Position numbers and translations under genes: made by a program. From contig CM032125.1 in the NCBI GenBank assembly GCA_018894105.1, forward strand, positions 62,001-126,000: 64,000 bases of DNA, read 5' to 3'. Origin of the DNA: Jacaranda mimosifolia (Eukaryota > Streptophyta > Magnoliopsida > Lamiales > Bignoniaceae). Positions 44,435 to 56,022 of this stretch are shown piece after piece (position 1 is the first letter of the stretch; every line of letters starts with the position of its first letter). The notes under the pieces are model-generated. The model had not been told where the DNA came from and ran no database searches. It saw nothing but the letters and a program-made list of their open reading frames with translations.

Positions 44435-45400
44435 TCAATCCAAGTTCCCTGTCCATGTGTTGTAATCATGCACAAAGTGAACTTGAAGGGCATCATTTCC
44501 TGAATTTTGTTGTTCCTCTTTTATCCACTTTGCTGAGTCCACAAGATAATTGTTGTTGTACCCAACCTCAATGACTTCATGTGTCAGAATTTCTCCAATA
44601 CCATTTGGAATCTCATTTAGATGCCAACAACTATAAAGTAATAAGCACGTGAGCCTTGGGAACTGGCTACTTTCAGTTATCCACTGCTGGAGATTTGATT
44701 CATCAATAAGCAGATATTTCAGTTGAGGAGATTCTCTTTCAAATGTTTCCCATTTTTCGCCAATGCATGCATAACGTCTTATTTTCAAGACTTTAAGGTT
44801 AGGCCATGAACCAACACTGCCCATATCTTTCCAAGGAAGTTGGCAACCTCTAAATGCTAACTTTTTCAACATCCTAGGAAAAATAGGATTTAGCTTTTGC
44901 CAAAAGGGAAAACTTGCATATACTGTTAATTTTAGTTTTTCAAGCTGATGCAGATATACAAGATTGTCAAGATGATAGTCTTGACCATATTCATCTCTGA
45001 TATAAGAGATTCCCAATTTCTTTAGGTTTGGAATCATTTGCAGTATCCCTTCGGTACATATAAAAATTTTTGCCTCCGAAAGTGTTTGCACGTTTTCTAG
45101 AGAAAAAGTTGGTTCTTGTGGGTAGGGTACGACTCCAAAAGAGAATGAGATAAGATGCCTCAATTGTGACATCATCCAAATTTGGAATGGCAAACGTACC
45201 ATACTTGGTAGGTAACTCCTCTGTTTCTTTCTTGGAAGAATGATTAAGGTTTGAAGGTTCTGAACGATTGATATGTCTGCAGGAATCTTGAATTTTGAAG
45301 GAATCTTCATGGGGTAGTCGATAGAAAGCTATCTTAACTGAAATAACTCAAATACTTTAGTAGGTAGCAGGACAAATGGTTCAAAATCAAAGAAGCATGA
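44435..45400 (-). pseudogene. NLR-2: CNL fragment, LRR half only
   Basis: A 291-codon open frame (44435-45310) covers the last LRRs, with family landmarks such as PNLKKLGISY, ESSQFPRLTCLLLY and GIGEILTHEVIEVG, then SAKWIKEEQQNSGNDALQVHF. Similarity to NLR-1 continues upstream to about 45400, after a stop, as FELFQLR-like sequence. Coiled coil and NB-ARC are absent. The break at about 45404 coincides with a MITE relic. The internal ATG at 45310 is not a real start. It could be expressed only as a truncated LRR. Confidence 0.85.
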
Positions 45401-45403
45401 CCA

Positions 45404-45667
45404 TGAGTAGTATGTTGGGACAAATAGTATGTTGGGAAAGTAATAATTATATAAGGTTAAGTAGGTTGTAGGTGGAAATAGATAGTAATAATGAAGAAGA
45501 GATAGAAGATATATAGGTTACTGAGAGAAGATATGTAGGTTATTAGGAAATGTGTTATGAAATGAAAATAAGTTGGAATATTGGTAAAAATGATAATAAG
45601 TTGTTAATAATCCGTTTCAAATTGTAAAAACAGTTGAAAATGAGAATAAAACATAAACAAACTGGCC
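45404..45667. mobile_element. Diverged relative of the Tourist-like MITE
   Basis: 'ggttgtaggtggaaatagat', 'agaagatatataggtta' and the end 'aacaaactggccctt' align with the inverted 35777-36096 element. The left end is damaged: 'tagtatgttgggacaaa' is duplicated in tandem. Length similar (about 264 bp). Confidence 0.55.
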
Positions 45668-46369
45668 CTTGAGAAACTTATCAATAATGGTGGTTTGGAA
45701 GTAGCCATACACTTAAATGGCAACAAGAGTGTAAAGTGGTTGAGTCGAGCCCAAATCTAGCAAGCTCAAACTCATTAATAATTTGTGAGCTCGAGCTTGG
45801 TTGAGCCAGGACTGCCAAGCTCAAACTTGAATTGTTAAATAGATAAAGGCTCGAGTGAGCCTTATTGAGTTGAGAAGCAGAAGAGCTCATTCGTATAACC
45901 TTAAATGAGCTTGAGCTCATATAGGTTTGGATTCGCTCGAGTTTATTTAGGTTTAAAATAAAATTTATAATTATAATTTTTTCAAAAAATTTTGTTAATA
46001 ATAATAATAATAATAATATATAAAAAAGCTTGTTTAGGATCGCGAACTTATCGAACCAAATGTTATTGAACCCAACTCGACTCGTTTGACAGAGAAGCTC
46101 AAGGTCAACTATGGCTTGAAAAAATTGAACCAAATACAAGCTTTCACCGAGTTAAGCACGAACTGTTTGCAAATCATCTCATCTCATTTACTCTCTTACA
46201 TGGCATGGGCACTTTGCTGGTACGTGAAAATAGTGCTACAATCTTTCAAATGAGAAGTGATGACAAATATTTTCAATCACGTAAGGCAAAATCTTAGTGT
46301 ATTTACGCCAAAAAAAAAAATGAAAAAGAAGAAGCTATTTTCAATGGAAGGACTAGGTCCATCTAAAAT
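45668..46369. repeat. Unclassified interspersed repeat with GAGCT/CTCGAG words
   Basis: Many short 'gctcgag', 'gagctcga' and 'gagccttat' words occur over about 45720-46110, a style common in plant interspersed repeats. An AAT microsatellite lies at about 45997-46018. The 152-codon minus-strand ORF (45681-46139) is low in complexity and rejected as a gene. Confidence 0.4.
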
Positions 46370-46790
46370 TTCTCACGAAATTCAACAGATTTCCACTGGA
46401 AAACGTTCCAACGGAAATTTGTCAGTAGGCCGTCGAAAGCATAGATTGGGGATATGACTGGAACAAGCTGCTAAAATTTCTGATAGATAGTCCGTTGAAA
46501 AAAATGCAGGAAAAATTTTTGGCCACTTGTTCCGACGAACTATATGTTGGAAAGTGCCTTGTTTAATTTGCACACATTTATTAATTTATCAACTGAAAAT
46601 CTACTTGAAAAAATGCTGAAAATATTTCCTAGCCACGAATTAATTTGCCAAATGCAATTTGCACTGACGAATTCCCTCATTTTGGTTTGATTCAAAAATT
46701 TCAACAGCTTATTTGTCGGAAACTCAATTTCAGAATTTTTCCCCTTGACCTTTTTAATGGTCTTCCAATGGAATTTTGGTTGGAAACCAG
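46370..46790. repeat. CACTA-like subterminal remnant (inverted partner of 4190-4520)
   Basis: Contains 'cgttccaacggaaatttgtc', 'ttccgacgaac' and 'ttgtcggaaactc' motifs, and matches 4190-4290 in reverse complement at its right side. No clean terminus. Confidence 0.45.
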
Positions 46791-46904
46791 AAATTAAAAT
46801 TTTCCTTTTCTATTTTTTTTTTTAAATAAATTAGTTGTTCATAAGGACATTGATTTGGGGCGACAAAAATATTTCTTTCTTTTCTTTATAACCTCACCAA
46901 TCAG

Positions 46905-46945
46905 ATATTGCTTATGCTGCTTTTGTTTCACTTGCACAACCATAT
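46905..46945 (+). pseudogene. Relic of a CNL start codon region
   Basis: Translates as IAYAAFVSLAQP, the conserved CNL N-terminus (M/V-AYAALVSLAQT) with Met replaced by Ile. It ends after about 12 codons. It lies 500 bp upstream of NLR-3 in the same direction. Confidence 0.5.
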
Positions 46946-47422
46946 TGGGCTAGCACAGGTGCTTTTGTTGGTATTCACGATGGCTTTTTAAGTATTAATA
47001 ATGACTAACTTTCTACAGAGTCTTCTGTTTTGACATATTGTATTTGTACCGTGTGAAGAATAATCGATCAATTATCTCTCCAAGAAGTTTCTTTTATGAT
47101 TTTAATTCAAAAGTGAAACTTCAACTACTCCACATTGCTCAATTTCTTTGTTGAGTTCTCCATCAGCAAACTTTGTAGCTTTACTATGACTTTCATATAA
47201 GAATAAGTTTATATATATATACACAAGGTAGGGGTTTTCGTTAAATGGCGGCCGGTTTTTTATCTTTATACAGCAAAGTTTTTTGTTTTATATTTTTAAT
47301 TCACTTCTTTAATATTTATTTAAATTAATTTAATGCATGTTATTTTTTTCTGCCAAACAGTAGTTTATGTGCTAGCTAGCCCTGTTTTGGCTGTTGTTAT
47401 TCTTCCTTCATTTTGATTTGAG
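46946..47422. other. NLR-3 upstream region
   Basis: About 47150-47200 is the inverted equivalent of 62560-62610 upstream of NLR-6 ('actttgtagctttactatgactttcatataag'-like). The last 30 bp match the NLR-1 leader, including the uORF frame without its ATG. Confidence 0.5.
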
Positions 47423-50009
47423 ATGGTTTATGCTGCTCTCTTTTCACTTTCACAAACGATAGACAAAATACAACAAGATCATGATCAAGACTCCGATATT
47501 TCTTTTCATGAAAAAACAACAAATGAAATGTCTCCATGAAAACGTTAATTTCTTGCAAACTTTTCTTGAAGATTTTCCAGAGAAAACCATCGGTTTGGAA
47601 GCAAGGATTAGGGATGCAGCATATGCAGCAGAAGATATTATGGAATATATTATGTCCGAAGAAATTCGGTAAGTGATAATTTTGGACAGCATCGACTGGA
47701 GCTTAGGCTTCGTTATGATTTTCAAAAACTAAATCAAGAGTTACAAAAAGTGACAAAGGAAATTGATTCTATCACAAGAGAGGCAATGGAGATCAAGAAT
47801 AGCACCACAACCGAAGACGTGCAACTCAGTGAATATTCTTCTATTGTTGCTTCATCATCAAATCTTGCATCCAGCAGCATAGATACCGTGATTGGTTTTG
47901 ATGACGACTCGATGGCAGTAATGGCTCGGCTTTGTGGAGAATCAAAGAATCTGGAAGTCATCTTAATCTTTGGTATGGGAGTCATTGTCAAGACTACTAT
48001 TGCCAAAAATGCTTATGATGATCCATTAACTGTGGAATGCTTTGATATTCGTACTTGAGTCACAGTATCACAAAATTATAGTACACAAGAAATTCTTTCG
48101 GACCTCCTAGATTCCATGAAAGTCGAAAGATCTAAAGACAGGAATGAACAAATTATGAGAGATCTTGTGTACAAAGGATTAAAGGGTAGGAGGTATCTCA
48201 TTGTAAAGAATGACATGTGGAGTACAAAAGCTTGGGATGATTTCAAGATGATACTTCCTGGTGACCATAATGGAAGTCGGACCATATTAACCACAAGGCT
48301 CTATGATGTGGCTGCTTATCTTGACTGTTCTGGCACTCTTCATGAGATGCATTCCATGGATGCCGATCAAAGTTGGAATTTACTCCAGTAGAAGGTGCTT
48401 ATAGGAGAGAGTTGTCCCCTAGGGTTGGAAACCATTGGAAAGAGGATTGCAAGAAGCTCTGCTCCTTGCAATTGTCCTGATTGCAGGAGTCCTATCTATG
48501 GTCAGTAAGACTCAAGAATGTTGGAAGAAAATTGTGAAAGTAAATATAGCTGTCAGTACGACAAATGATGAGCAGTCTATAAAGAGACTATCTTTAAGTT
48601 ACATCCACTTGCCTCATCATTTGAGACCATATTTTCTATATATGGGAAGCTTTCAAGAACATTATGAGATTCGTGTCTTGAAACTCATCAAATTATGGAT
48701 GGCCGATGGTTTTTCGAAATCAGTTGTATCTAAAAGCTTTGAAAAGGTAGCAAAAGAATATTTGGAGGATCTTGTGAAAAGAAGTCTTGTTTTGGTCAAT
48801 AGAAGGAAGTGTAATGGCAAAATCAGAAGTTGCAGCGACCATGGTCTCGCGCGAGACTTATGCATAAAAAAATCAATGGAAGAGAAGTTTTTCCTAAATC
48901 TTACGGATAGGTACGTTTTCAAGAAGTTTTGGAAAAGGAGAAGCCCAGCGGCGTGGAACTGTTGTTCTAGTGATTTGGTTGGATATGGCTCAACCATCCG
49001 CACTGCTATATGCTTCGACCCTTTACGCTCTTTAGGAAATTTCAAATTGCTGAGGGTATTGGATGTGATGCCTGAGAAGGCCGGACTTAAATGGTTCGCC
49101 GTCCCATTTTCCATACTCCTGGCTGAAGTATTTGAGCTATTTCATTTAAGGTATCTTGCTTTCACCTGTGGAAAAGAATCTGATGTTCCCTCAGCCATAT
49201 CAAACCTTAAAAATCTTCAAACATTAATCATTCGTCCGAGAAGGGCACGGAAGAGATGCGTATCATTTAATGAATGTTTCCCATCGGAAATTTGGAGGAT
49301 GCCACAATTAAGGCATCTATTATTAGTTGGTCCCTTACCCAATCCAGAAGGAGCTGCAACTTTTGCTCTCCGAAATCTGCAGACGCTTTCATGGATGAGA
49401 AATTTCAGATGTACTGAAGAGATCCTGAAAAAGATTCTGAATCTAAAGAAATTGTGAATCATTTTTCTTACAAAGGAATACGTTCAGGACAATCACCTTG
49501 AGAATCTTGTATATCCGCATAGATGCGAAAATCTAAAATTAGAGGTATATTCATATCCTTCCGTTCAATCAATGTTCAATCCTGTTTTTCCAATGATGCT
49601 GAAAAAGTTAACCTTCAGTGGTTGGGGACTTCCATGGAAAGACACGTCAATTGCTGGTTCGTTGCCTTATCTTGAACTTCTTAAACTAAGAGATTCAGCT
49701 TGCTAAGGAGACAAATGGGAAACAAATGAAGGAGAATTTCCCCAGCTGAAATTTCTGCTAATCTATGGATCATATTTACAGCAATGGATAACTGAAAGTA
49801 GCCACTTCCCAAGCCTCAAACGCCTAGCGCTTTATCATTGTTTGCGTCTAAGTGAGATTTCAGATGATATTGGAGAAATCCCAACACTTGAACTGATTGA
49901 CGTTGATGACTTGCACAAATCTCTTTTGGACTCCGCCAAAAGGATAAAAGATGAACAACAAAGTTTGGGAAATGATGTCCTTCGACTTCATGTCTGGCAG
50001 TATAAGTGA
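47423..50009 (+). pseudogene. NLR-3: full-length CNL pseudogene on the opposite strand
   Basis: It starts MVYAALFSLSQTIDKI and ends ...SAKRIKDEQQSLGNDVLRLH with TGA at 50007-50009, so it once spanned coiled coil, NB-ARC and LRR. Damage includes a frameshift in the A-run near 47510, a stop near 47670, a stop after FDIRT (48056), a stop near 48389, a frameshift that destroys the GLPL motif near 48445, and stops near 49456 and 49706. The P-loop reads GMGVIVKTT, with two glycines lost. It is inverted relative to all the other CNLs. The MHD region reads DHGLARDLC. It is not a functional receptor. Confidence 0.9.
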
Positions 50010-50051
50010 AGAAAGTGACCGGTCTTTCAAACTGGAAAGTACTACTTTTAT

Positions 50052-50060
50052 TCAGGTGAG
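50052..50060 (+). promoter_or_regulatory. Putative splice donor 3' of NLR-3
   Basis: TTATTCAG|GTGAGAGGC, intron starting at 50056, 47 nt past the stop, as in the paralogues. TGTTTCAG ending at 50128 could be an acceptor, giving a very short 73-nt intron. Confidence 0.4.
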
Positions 50061-50957
50061 AGGCTACATCATTATATGCACTTGTGCATATTGGCTAAAG
50101 TGTTACATAGACCTAATTGTTGTTTCAGGCCACAAAGTAGTTGTGATTAATTCTGGCATGATGCTGATCAGGCAAAACAGGCAGACAACCTTGAAATTGG
50201 CAGATCTGATTGAAAGAGTGACAACTTAAATTCTGCATTTTAATTTTGTATCTGGGAAAGACCAACCTTTCCTTCTATTCTTCAAAAATAGAAACGTACT
50301 AATTCATATGCATTTACTCAGCTGCCATTCTATTCACAATTTAATTGAACTTTATATGAGAACGAGCTGGAAGTGATGACATTTTGCTTAGATTTTATTT
50401 CTACTTGCTGAAGAAAAGGAGGATGAGTTGTAAACTCTAAAGAAGTAAATCTTGATATTTATATAGATATGGAAAGATTTCACCTAGATGAATGCAAAAA
50501 GTGGTGCCACTTCTAATAAAAGCATGAAATTTCTTTTATAAATATTCATGATACTAGGATGGAGCGAAAGATTATAAATTTGTAGCCTAAATTTTCGATT
50601 AGGAAATCAATTCCATGTTCATGTGTGTAATATTTCCAATTGAAATACATGGGATATTGATTTAAGCTATAACCACTTTTGATTTCATTTTAACTTTTTG
50701 ATTTGCACAAGTAGAAAGTATAATTTTAAAGTTACTTCCTACATGAAATTACAAGCTAATTGGGAATGTGTCAGCTCGTAATGTGGAAAAGTTAGTACCC
50801 CTTTTCCCACACCAGCAAAATAAAAAGTGTCCAACACTTTAGAGATGTGGCTAGACAAACCTCGGAAAAACTTGAAGGAAAGTTTTGTTAGTGATATTCC
50901 CACAAATTTTTGAACTATAATTGAGGAAATTTTTCGAATTGTTATTTGCATCCATCA
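50061..50957. repeat. NLR-3 3' flank with inverted upstream-unit fragment
   Basis: About 50380-50570 is the reverse complement of the upstream-unit phrase seen at 31340-31450 and 56890-56990 (spacing around 'agtaccactttt' and 'gtgaaatttct'). The rest is AT-rich with no gene recognised. Confidence 0.5.
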
Positions 50958-51387
50958 TGTTGGGTGTAAATATATGATTTGTGAGAGATTGATAAATTGG
51001 ATGAAGAAATTTAATATAACACTACAATAATACAATGTTTTTTCAAAGTTCATGCAATAAAACTTCAAAATAATTTTGACTACAATATGTTTTTCTCTCT
51101 CTCTCAAACTCTATATGTGCTGAACTTATGCTAATCTCTAAACATTGCTATATTCTATGCATAGGCATACTACACACACACACACACACACACGCACACA
51201 TATGTATATATATATATATGCAAGCAAGGTAGCTAATACCTGGATGAAATTGGGCAATATAGCTCTTTATTAGCCAAATTTTCCTAGCTCCAATTATTGG
51301 CATGTGATTAGCCAAGTTTTCATTCCATATGCCACAAATTCAAACTCCTTTACTAATTTAACCTCCTTTGACTTTCTTGAACCTTCA
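50958..51387 (-). repeat. Copia-4 3' LTR
   Basis: 430 bp, plus-strand ends TGTTGGGTG and AACCTTCA. It contains a CA/TA microsatellite (about 51171-51219) that accounts for the length difference from the other LTR. Confidence 0.75.
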
Positions 51388-51479
51388 TTTTCCTTTTTCT
51401 TTTTCTTTTCTTTTTTAATTTTGAATTACAAATTGCTTTTCTAACAACCCTCTTAATTTGTAATTCGAACTTCTTTCCA

Positions 51480-54020
51480 AAAGTTCTTCTTTTGCCGCTT
51501 CATTATACGTCTGCGGTTCACATGTAAAATATGCAACATCACATGATTCATAAATTTCCCGTAGGCTTCGTACCTTTTGGATTAGGCTTTCTAATTCTGG
51601 ATATGATCCACTAGATGATTTTGATGAGCTAGAGCTTGAACTGAAGCTTGAAGTTCTGCTTCCACTAGTGCTTGGCTAGTTATCTTGTTTTGAAGGAATA
51701 GCCGGGCTAGGCAAATATATGATCTTCCTTTTCATCTTTTCATTTTCTTCCCAATTCCATCCCCACTTTTCATCAAAATTAGCATCTTGAGATCGAATAG
51801 CCAATATACCTTGAATTCATCACTATAACCGATAAAGATCAGTTTTTCTCCTCTAGATCATCAAACTTCTCTCTTTGCTGAGAAGGAATGCGTGAATAAG
51901 CAACACATCTAAAGGCTTTGAGATGATTTACTTGTGGCTTTCTTTGACGGCATGCTTCATATAGAGTCTTGCTTGGAATCACTTTAGTTAGCAATTGGCT
52001 CAAAATATAGACTGCTGCATTTACTGCTTCTGCCTAATAACATTTTGGAAGTCTTTTCCCACATAACATGCTTTGTGTCATTTTCACAATTGTATGATTC
52101 TTTCACTCAACAACTCCATTTTGTTGAGGAGTATAACAAACTGTTAATTGTCGGTAGATTTTTTTCTCTTTGCAATAATTCAAGACGGATTTTCCAATAA
52201 ATTCTCATCCTCGATTTGTTCTAAGAATTTTTATTTTTCTGCCGCTTTGATTTTTCACATGTGCTTTGTATTCAAGAAATTTTGAAAATGCATCTGACTT
52301 CTACTTTAAAATGTAAACCCGCATCATTTTGGTGTAGTCACCAACGAATAAAAGGAAGTATCTATTATTGTTTAGAGATGGAGTTTGTGTTGCTCTACAT
52401 ATATCAGCATGCACTAATTTAAGAGGAGCTTTAGCTCTGTATGATATCTTTGGGAATGATAGACAGTACATTTTGCCAAAGACACATCCTTCACAAGTTT
52501 TATCTCAATTTAGAATATTTGGAAGGCCAATTACTAGATTTTTCTTTTTCAACAAATTCAAGCCTTTGTAGTTGAAATGCCCATACCTTAGATCCCAAAT
52601 GTAGCAATCTTCATCTGTTGAACTCCGAAGCACCACTTTCTCATTCAAAGGCAAAATAAGATGAACAACTTTATTGGAACTCATATTAACTTTAGCCATC
52701 ATAAGATTCTTTTGCTTGTCAATAATGACACAGGTCATTATTAAACTCCACTTCATAACCTTTCTCCAACAATGACCAACACTCAACAAATTGTATGCTA
52801 AATTAGGAACATAAAAGACATCTTTAATGATATTAATTTTACCATCTTTTGTTTGGACCTCAATTGCTCCTTTTCCCATAATTCTGCGGGTTTTTCCATC
52901 TCCCTATTTCACTTCTGATGAATATGACTCTTTGAGATTCACAAACATATTTTTATTTCCGCACATGTGATTGTTGCAACCACTATCCACATACCAAATA
53001 TCCTCAAGTCGTTGTTGCTAATTCTAGCAGGAATAAAATACGTGATCAACTTTCGTGAAGTTGGATTTTTTTGGTTCTCCATCATCTTTATACGAACATT
53101 CTATTTGGGAATGATTTGCATTTCTACATTTCTTGAATTTTTAGCTGCAGTCTTTGGTGTCATGACCATTTTTTTTGCAAATTCGACAATAGAAATTTGA
53201 ATTTTGACTGGAGTTTCTCTGATCAAAATTAGTCTTTCCTTGTCCTTGACTTTGGAGGTTTTGATATTTGCCACAACTTTTTTCTATTAAACCTTGAAAA
53301 GGTCATTTTTCTAATTCTTCTGCTCTAAAATATTGGTCTGTACTGGAAAGGTTTGTTCCAAGCTTTGGTTTGAAAACCTGCTCATCTTCTTTTCATGGGC
53401 TTCTGGTGATCCCATGAGTTCATCAAAAGATAATTTTGACAAATCTTTGACTTCTTCAATCGCAGTGACTATATGCTTGAACCTTGCTGGTAAACTTTGT
53501 AGCACCTTTTTTATTATCTTTTGAGGCTCAATAGTATCGCCATGTCCTCATATTTGATTTACCATGGTACAAACTCTAGAAAGAATTCTTGCACATTTTC
53601 AACTTCGTTCATGGCTAGGTTATCAAAATCTCATCGTAAATTTTGCAACTTTATGGAAATAAACTTTTCATAGCCTCCAGATTAATTTTTCAAAATTTGC
53701 CATACATCTTTTGATATTTTTACACTTGTAATGTGCAGAAGAATAAATCTACTTACCCCTTGATGCATAAAGGACAAGACTCTTGCATCTTTGGTCTTAT
53801 TTTCCTTATGCTCTTTCTTCTTTGCCGATGTTAATGTTACTTCTTTTTCTAGCGTATACATTTCATAGTCCTCTTCAATGATATCCCAAAGTTCATGGGA
53901 CATGAACAACATTCTCATTAGAGTGCTCAATAATTCATAGTCTTGACCAACAAAGATTGGAACCTTTGTTGGGAATAGGTAAAAGCAAGCTCGTTGCTAG
54001 TTGCTACTGCTTGAAGCTAT
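51480..54020 (-). pseudogene. Copia-4 gag-protease-integrase remnant
   Basis: On the minus strand, gag starts at 54020, where the ATG has become ATA. Then follow the gag frames (LQSLPARFKHIVTAIEEVKDLS, interrupted), the protease and GAG-pre-integrase stretch with LWDLRYGHF-like sequence, and an integrase with a QQNGVVE-type motif followed by a stop. The reading ends with VRSLREIYESCDVAYFTCEP, which is the linker into reverse transcriptase. From there the sequence passes straight into a purine tract and LTR. Stops and shifts are common. It shares layout and sequence with copia-3. Confidence 0.8.
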
Positions 54021-54055
54021 TTTTGTGTATATAAGGGGTTATTAGGTCAAAGAGT

Positions 54056-54068
54056 GGCTCCATTACCA
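54056..54068 (-). other. Copia-4 primer-binding site
   Basis: Minus-strand TGGTAATGGAGCC, 6 nt inside the LTR, a mutated initiator tRNA-Met complement. Confidence 0.6.
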
Positions 54069-54074
54069 AAAATA

Positions 54075-54469
54075 TGTTGGCTGTAAATATATGATTTGAG
54101 AGAAATTGATAAATTGGAGGAAGAAATTTGATATAACACTGCAATATTACAATGTTTTCCCAAAGTTCATGCAATAAAACCTTGGAATAATTTTGACAAC
54201 AAAATCTTTTTCTCTTTCTCAAACTCTATATGTACTAACCTTATGCTAATCTCTCATCATTGCTATATTCTATGCATAGGCATACTATACATATATATAA
54301 GCAAGCAAGGTAGCTAATACTTGAATTAAATTGGGTGATATGGCTCTTTATTAGCCAAAATTTCCTTGCTTCAATTCTTGGCATATGATTAGTCAAGTTT
54401 TCATTTCATATGCCACTAATTCAACCCTCTTTGACTAATTTAAACTCCTTTGACTTTTTTGAACCTTCA
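54075..54469 (-). repeat. Copia-4 5' LTR
   Basis: 395 bp, plus-strand ends TGTTGGCTG and AACCTTCA. It aligns with the 3' LTR except for the microsatellite. Confidence 0.75.
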
Positions 54470-54476
54470 TTTTTTT

Positions 54477-54520
54477 AGTTATTTCAGTTAAGATACCTTT
54501 CTATCGAGCACCCCATCAAG
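54477..54520 (+). pseudogene. Inverted sliver of CNL LRR sequence
   Basis: Reverse complement matches 45310-45352 (gtagtcgatagaaagctatc... stretch), which belongs to NLR-2. It is inverted relative to NLR-4 immediately to its right and abuts the copia-4 LTR, marking a small inversion. Confidence 0.5.
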
Positions 54521-54535
54521 AGATTTTTTAAGTGA

Positions 54536-56022
54536 TACTCTTGAAGATATACACCTTCAACATAAGAGATTCCCAATATCTTTAGGTTCAGAATCAATTT
54601 CTTAGGATCTTTTCTATACAAACAAAATTTGCTGCCCCTAAAAATGTTTACAGGTTCTCTAGAAGCAAAAGTTGCTCCTACAAGATGTCTTAATTATGAG
54701 ACAAGATGTCTTAATTATGGCATCCTACAAATTTCCAATAGCATAAATGTTGTTCCTAGTATGATTAAGGTTTGAAGATTCTAAAGGTTTAATATGGATG
54801 GAGGAAGAACCAATGGTGGTGATGTGAAAGCAAGTTATCTTAAATGAAATAGCTCAAATACTTCAGTAGAGAGCGAGACAAATCTTAATAATATGACATT
54901 ATTTGATGCTATCATATCCAATACCCTCAACAATCTAAAATTTCCTAAAGAGTACAGTGAACTGCCACTATAGCGGATGCATGTAATAGTATGGATAGTT
55001 AAGCGATAAATGTTTTCAAGGTAATCCAGATTGAAAACAGAAATACTTACGTGGTGTTGAATAAAAAATCAAACATGCCTGCTATCCTTGATATGTTGAA
55101 AAAAACTTCTATTCCTAGGCTTCTCTCAAGCACAAGTCCCGCACTTGACCATGCACACTACAACTTTTGATTTTGCCATTGGTCTTCCTCTTGATAACCA
55201 AGATAAGACTTCTAAATTGATGAGTTTTGAAACATGAATCTCACAATTTTTTGGAAAGCCTCCCATGTATAGGAAACAAGGTCTGAAATGATGAGGCAAG
55301 TGGTAGAAACTATCTTTGCAAATTGCTCATCATTTGTAGTAATAGTTTGATTTACATTGCTTGGAATATTTTCCCAGGTAGCTTGAGTCTTACTAACTAT
55401 GGACAAAAGTCCAAAAATCACGACAATTACGCAGCCCTCCATAGCTTCTTGCAATCATCTTTTTAATGGTTTCCAATTTAGGAGGACAATTTTCTTGCGG
55501 AAACACCTTTTCTAAAGCAAATCCTAACTTTGATCTGCATCCACGAAACGCATCACATTAAGAGGGCTAGAAAAGTTGGGATAAACAGCCACATCAGATA
55601 GCCTTGTGGTGAAACATGATTCGACTTCCATTATGGTCATCAAGAAATATCATCTTTATATCATCCCAAACCTTTGACTCCACATACCATCCATTACAAT
55701 GAGATATCTCCGATGTTTTAAGTGTTGATACATCTACTGTACCATTGATTCAATTCTTTGTTCAGATCTATCGACTTTCATCGAATTTAGCTCGAATATC
55801 AAAATATTCCACATTGATAGATCATCATAGGCATCTCTGGCAAGAATAGTTTTACCAATGCCTCCCATACCCAAGATTGGGATGACTTGGAGTTTGGATG
55901 ATTCTTCACAAAGCCGAGCCTTTATCACCATCAAGTAATCTTCAAAACCAACCATGGAGTCCTTGCTAGTAGGTGGAAGCCTTAATGAAGAAGTAGCAGA
56001 AAAAAAAATTACTGACTTGCAA
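54536..56022 (-). pseudogene. NLR-4: CNL pseudogene without coiled coil
   Basis: Minus-strand order is a short pre-NB segment (SLRLPPTSKDSMVGFEDYL), P-loop GMGGIGKTILARDAYDD, then an internal deletion that removes RNBS-A (frame jumps to FELNSMKVDRSEQ), kinase-2 and RNBS-B fragments near 55590-55720, a GLPL-region remnant with VVIFGLLSIVSKTQ, RNBS-D and LRR pieces. Several frameshifts separate them. The P-loop Thr after GKT is Ile. The coiled coil is missing, and the right end stops at about 56022. The left end is cut by the copia-4 junction. Confidence 0.85.

Larger units (their letters stand above)
50958..54469 (-). mobile_element. Copia-4: non-autonomous copia lacking RT and RNase H
   Basis: Two LTRs in the same direction (50958-51387 and 54075-54469) enclose gag, protease and integrase, but the coding region stops at the start of reverse transcriptase. 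Flanking 5-mers (CATCA and TTTTT) do not match, so the ends have been rearranged or mutated. LTRs are clearly diverged, so it is old. It is a relative of copia-3. Confidence 0.8.

Noticed and set aside
45681..46139. 152-codon minus-strand ORF
   Set aside because: Low-complexity repeat sequence with an AAT microsatellite; no domain and no start context.
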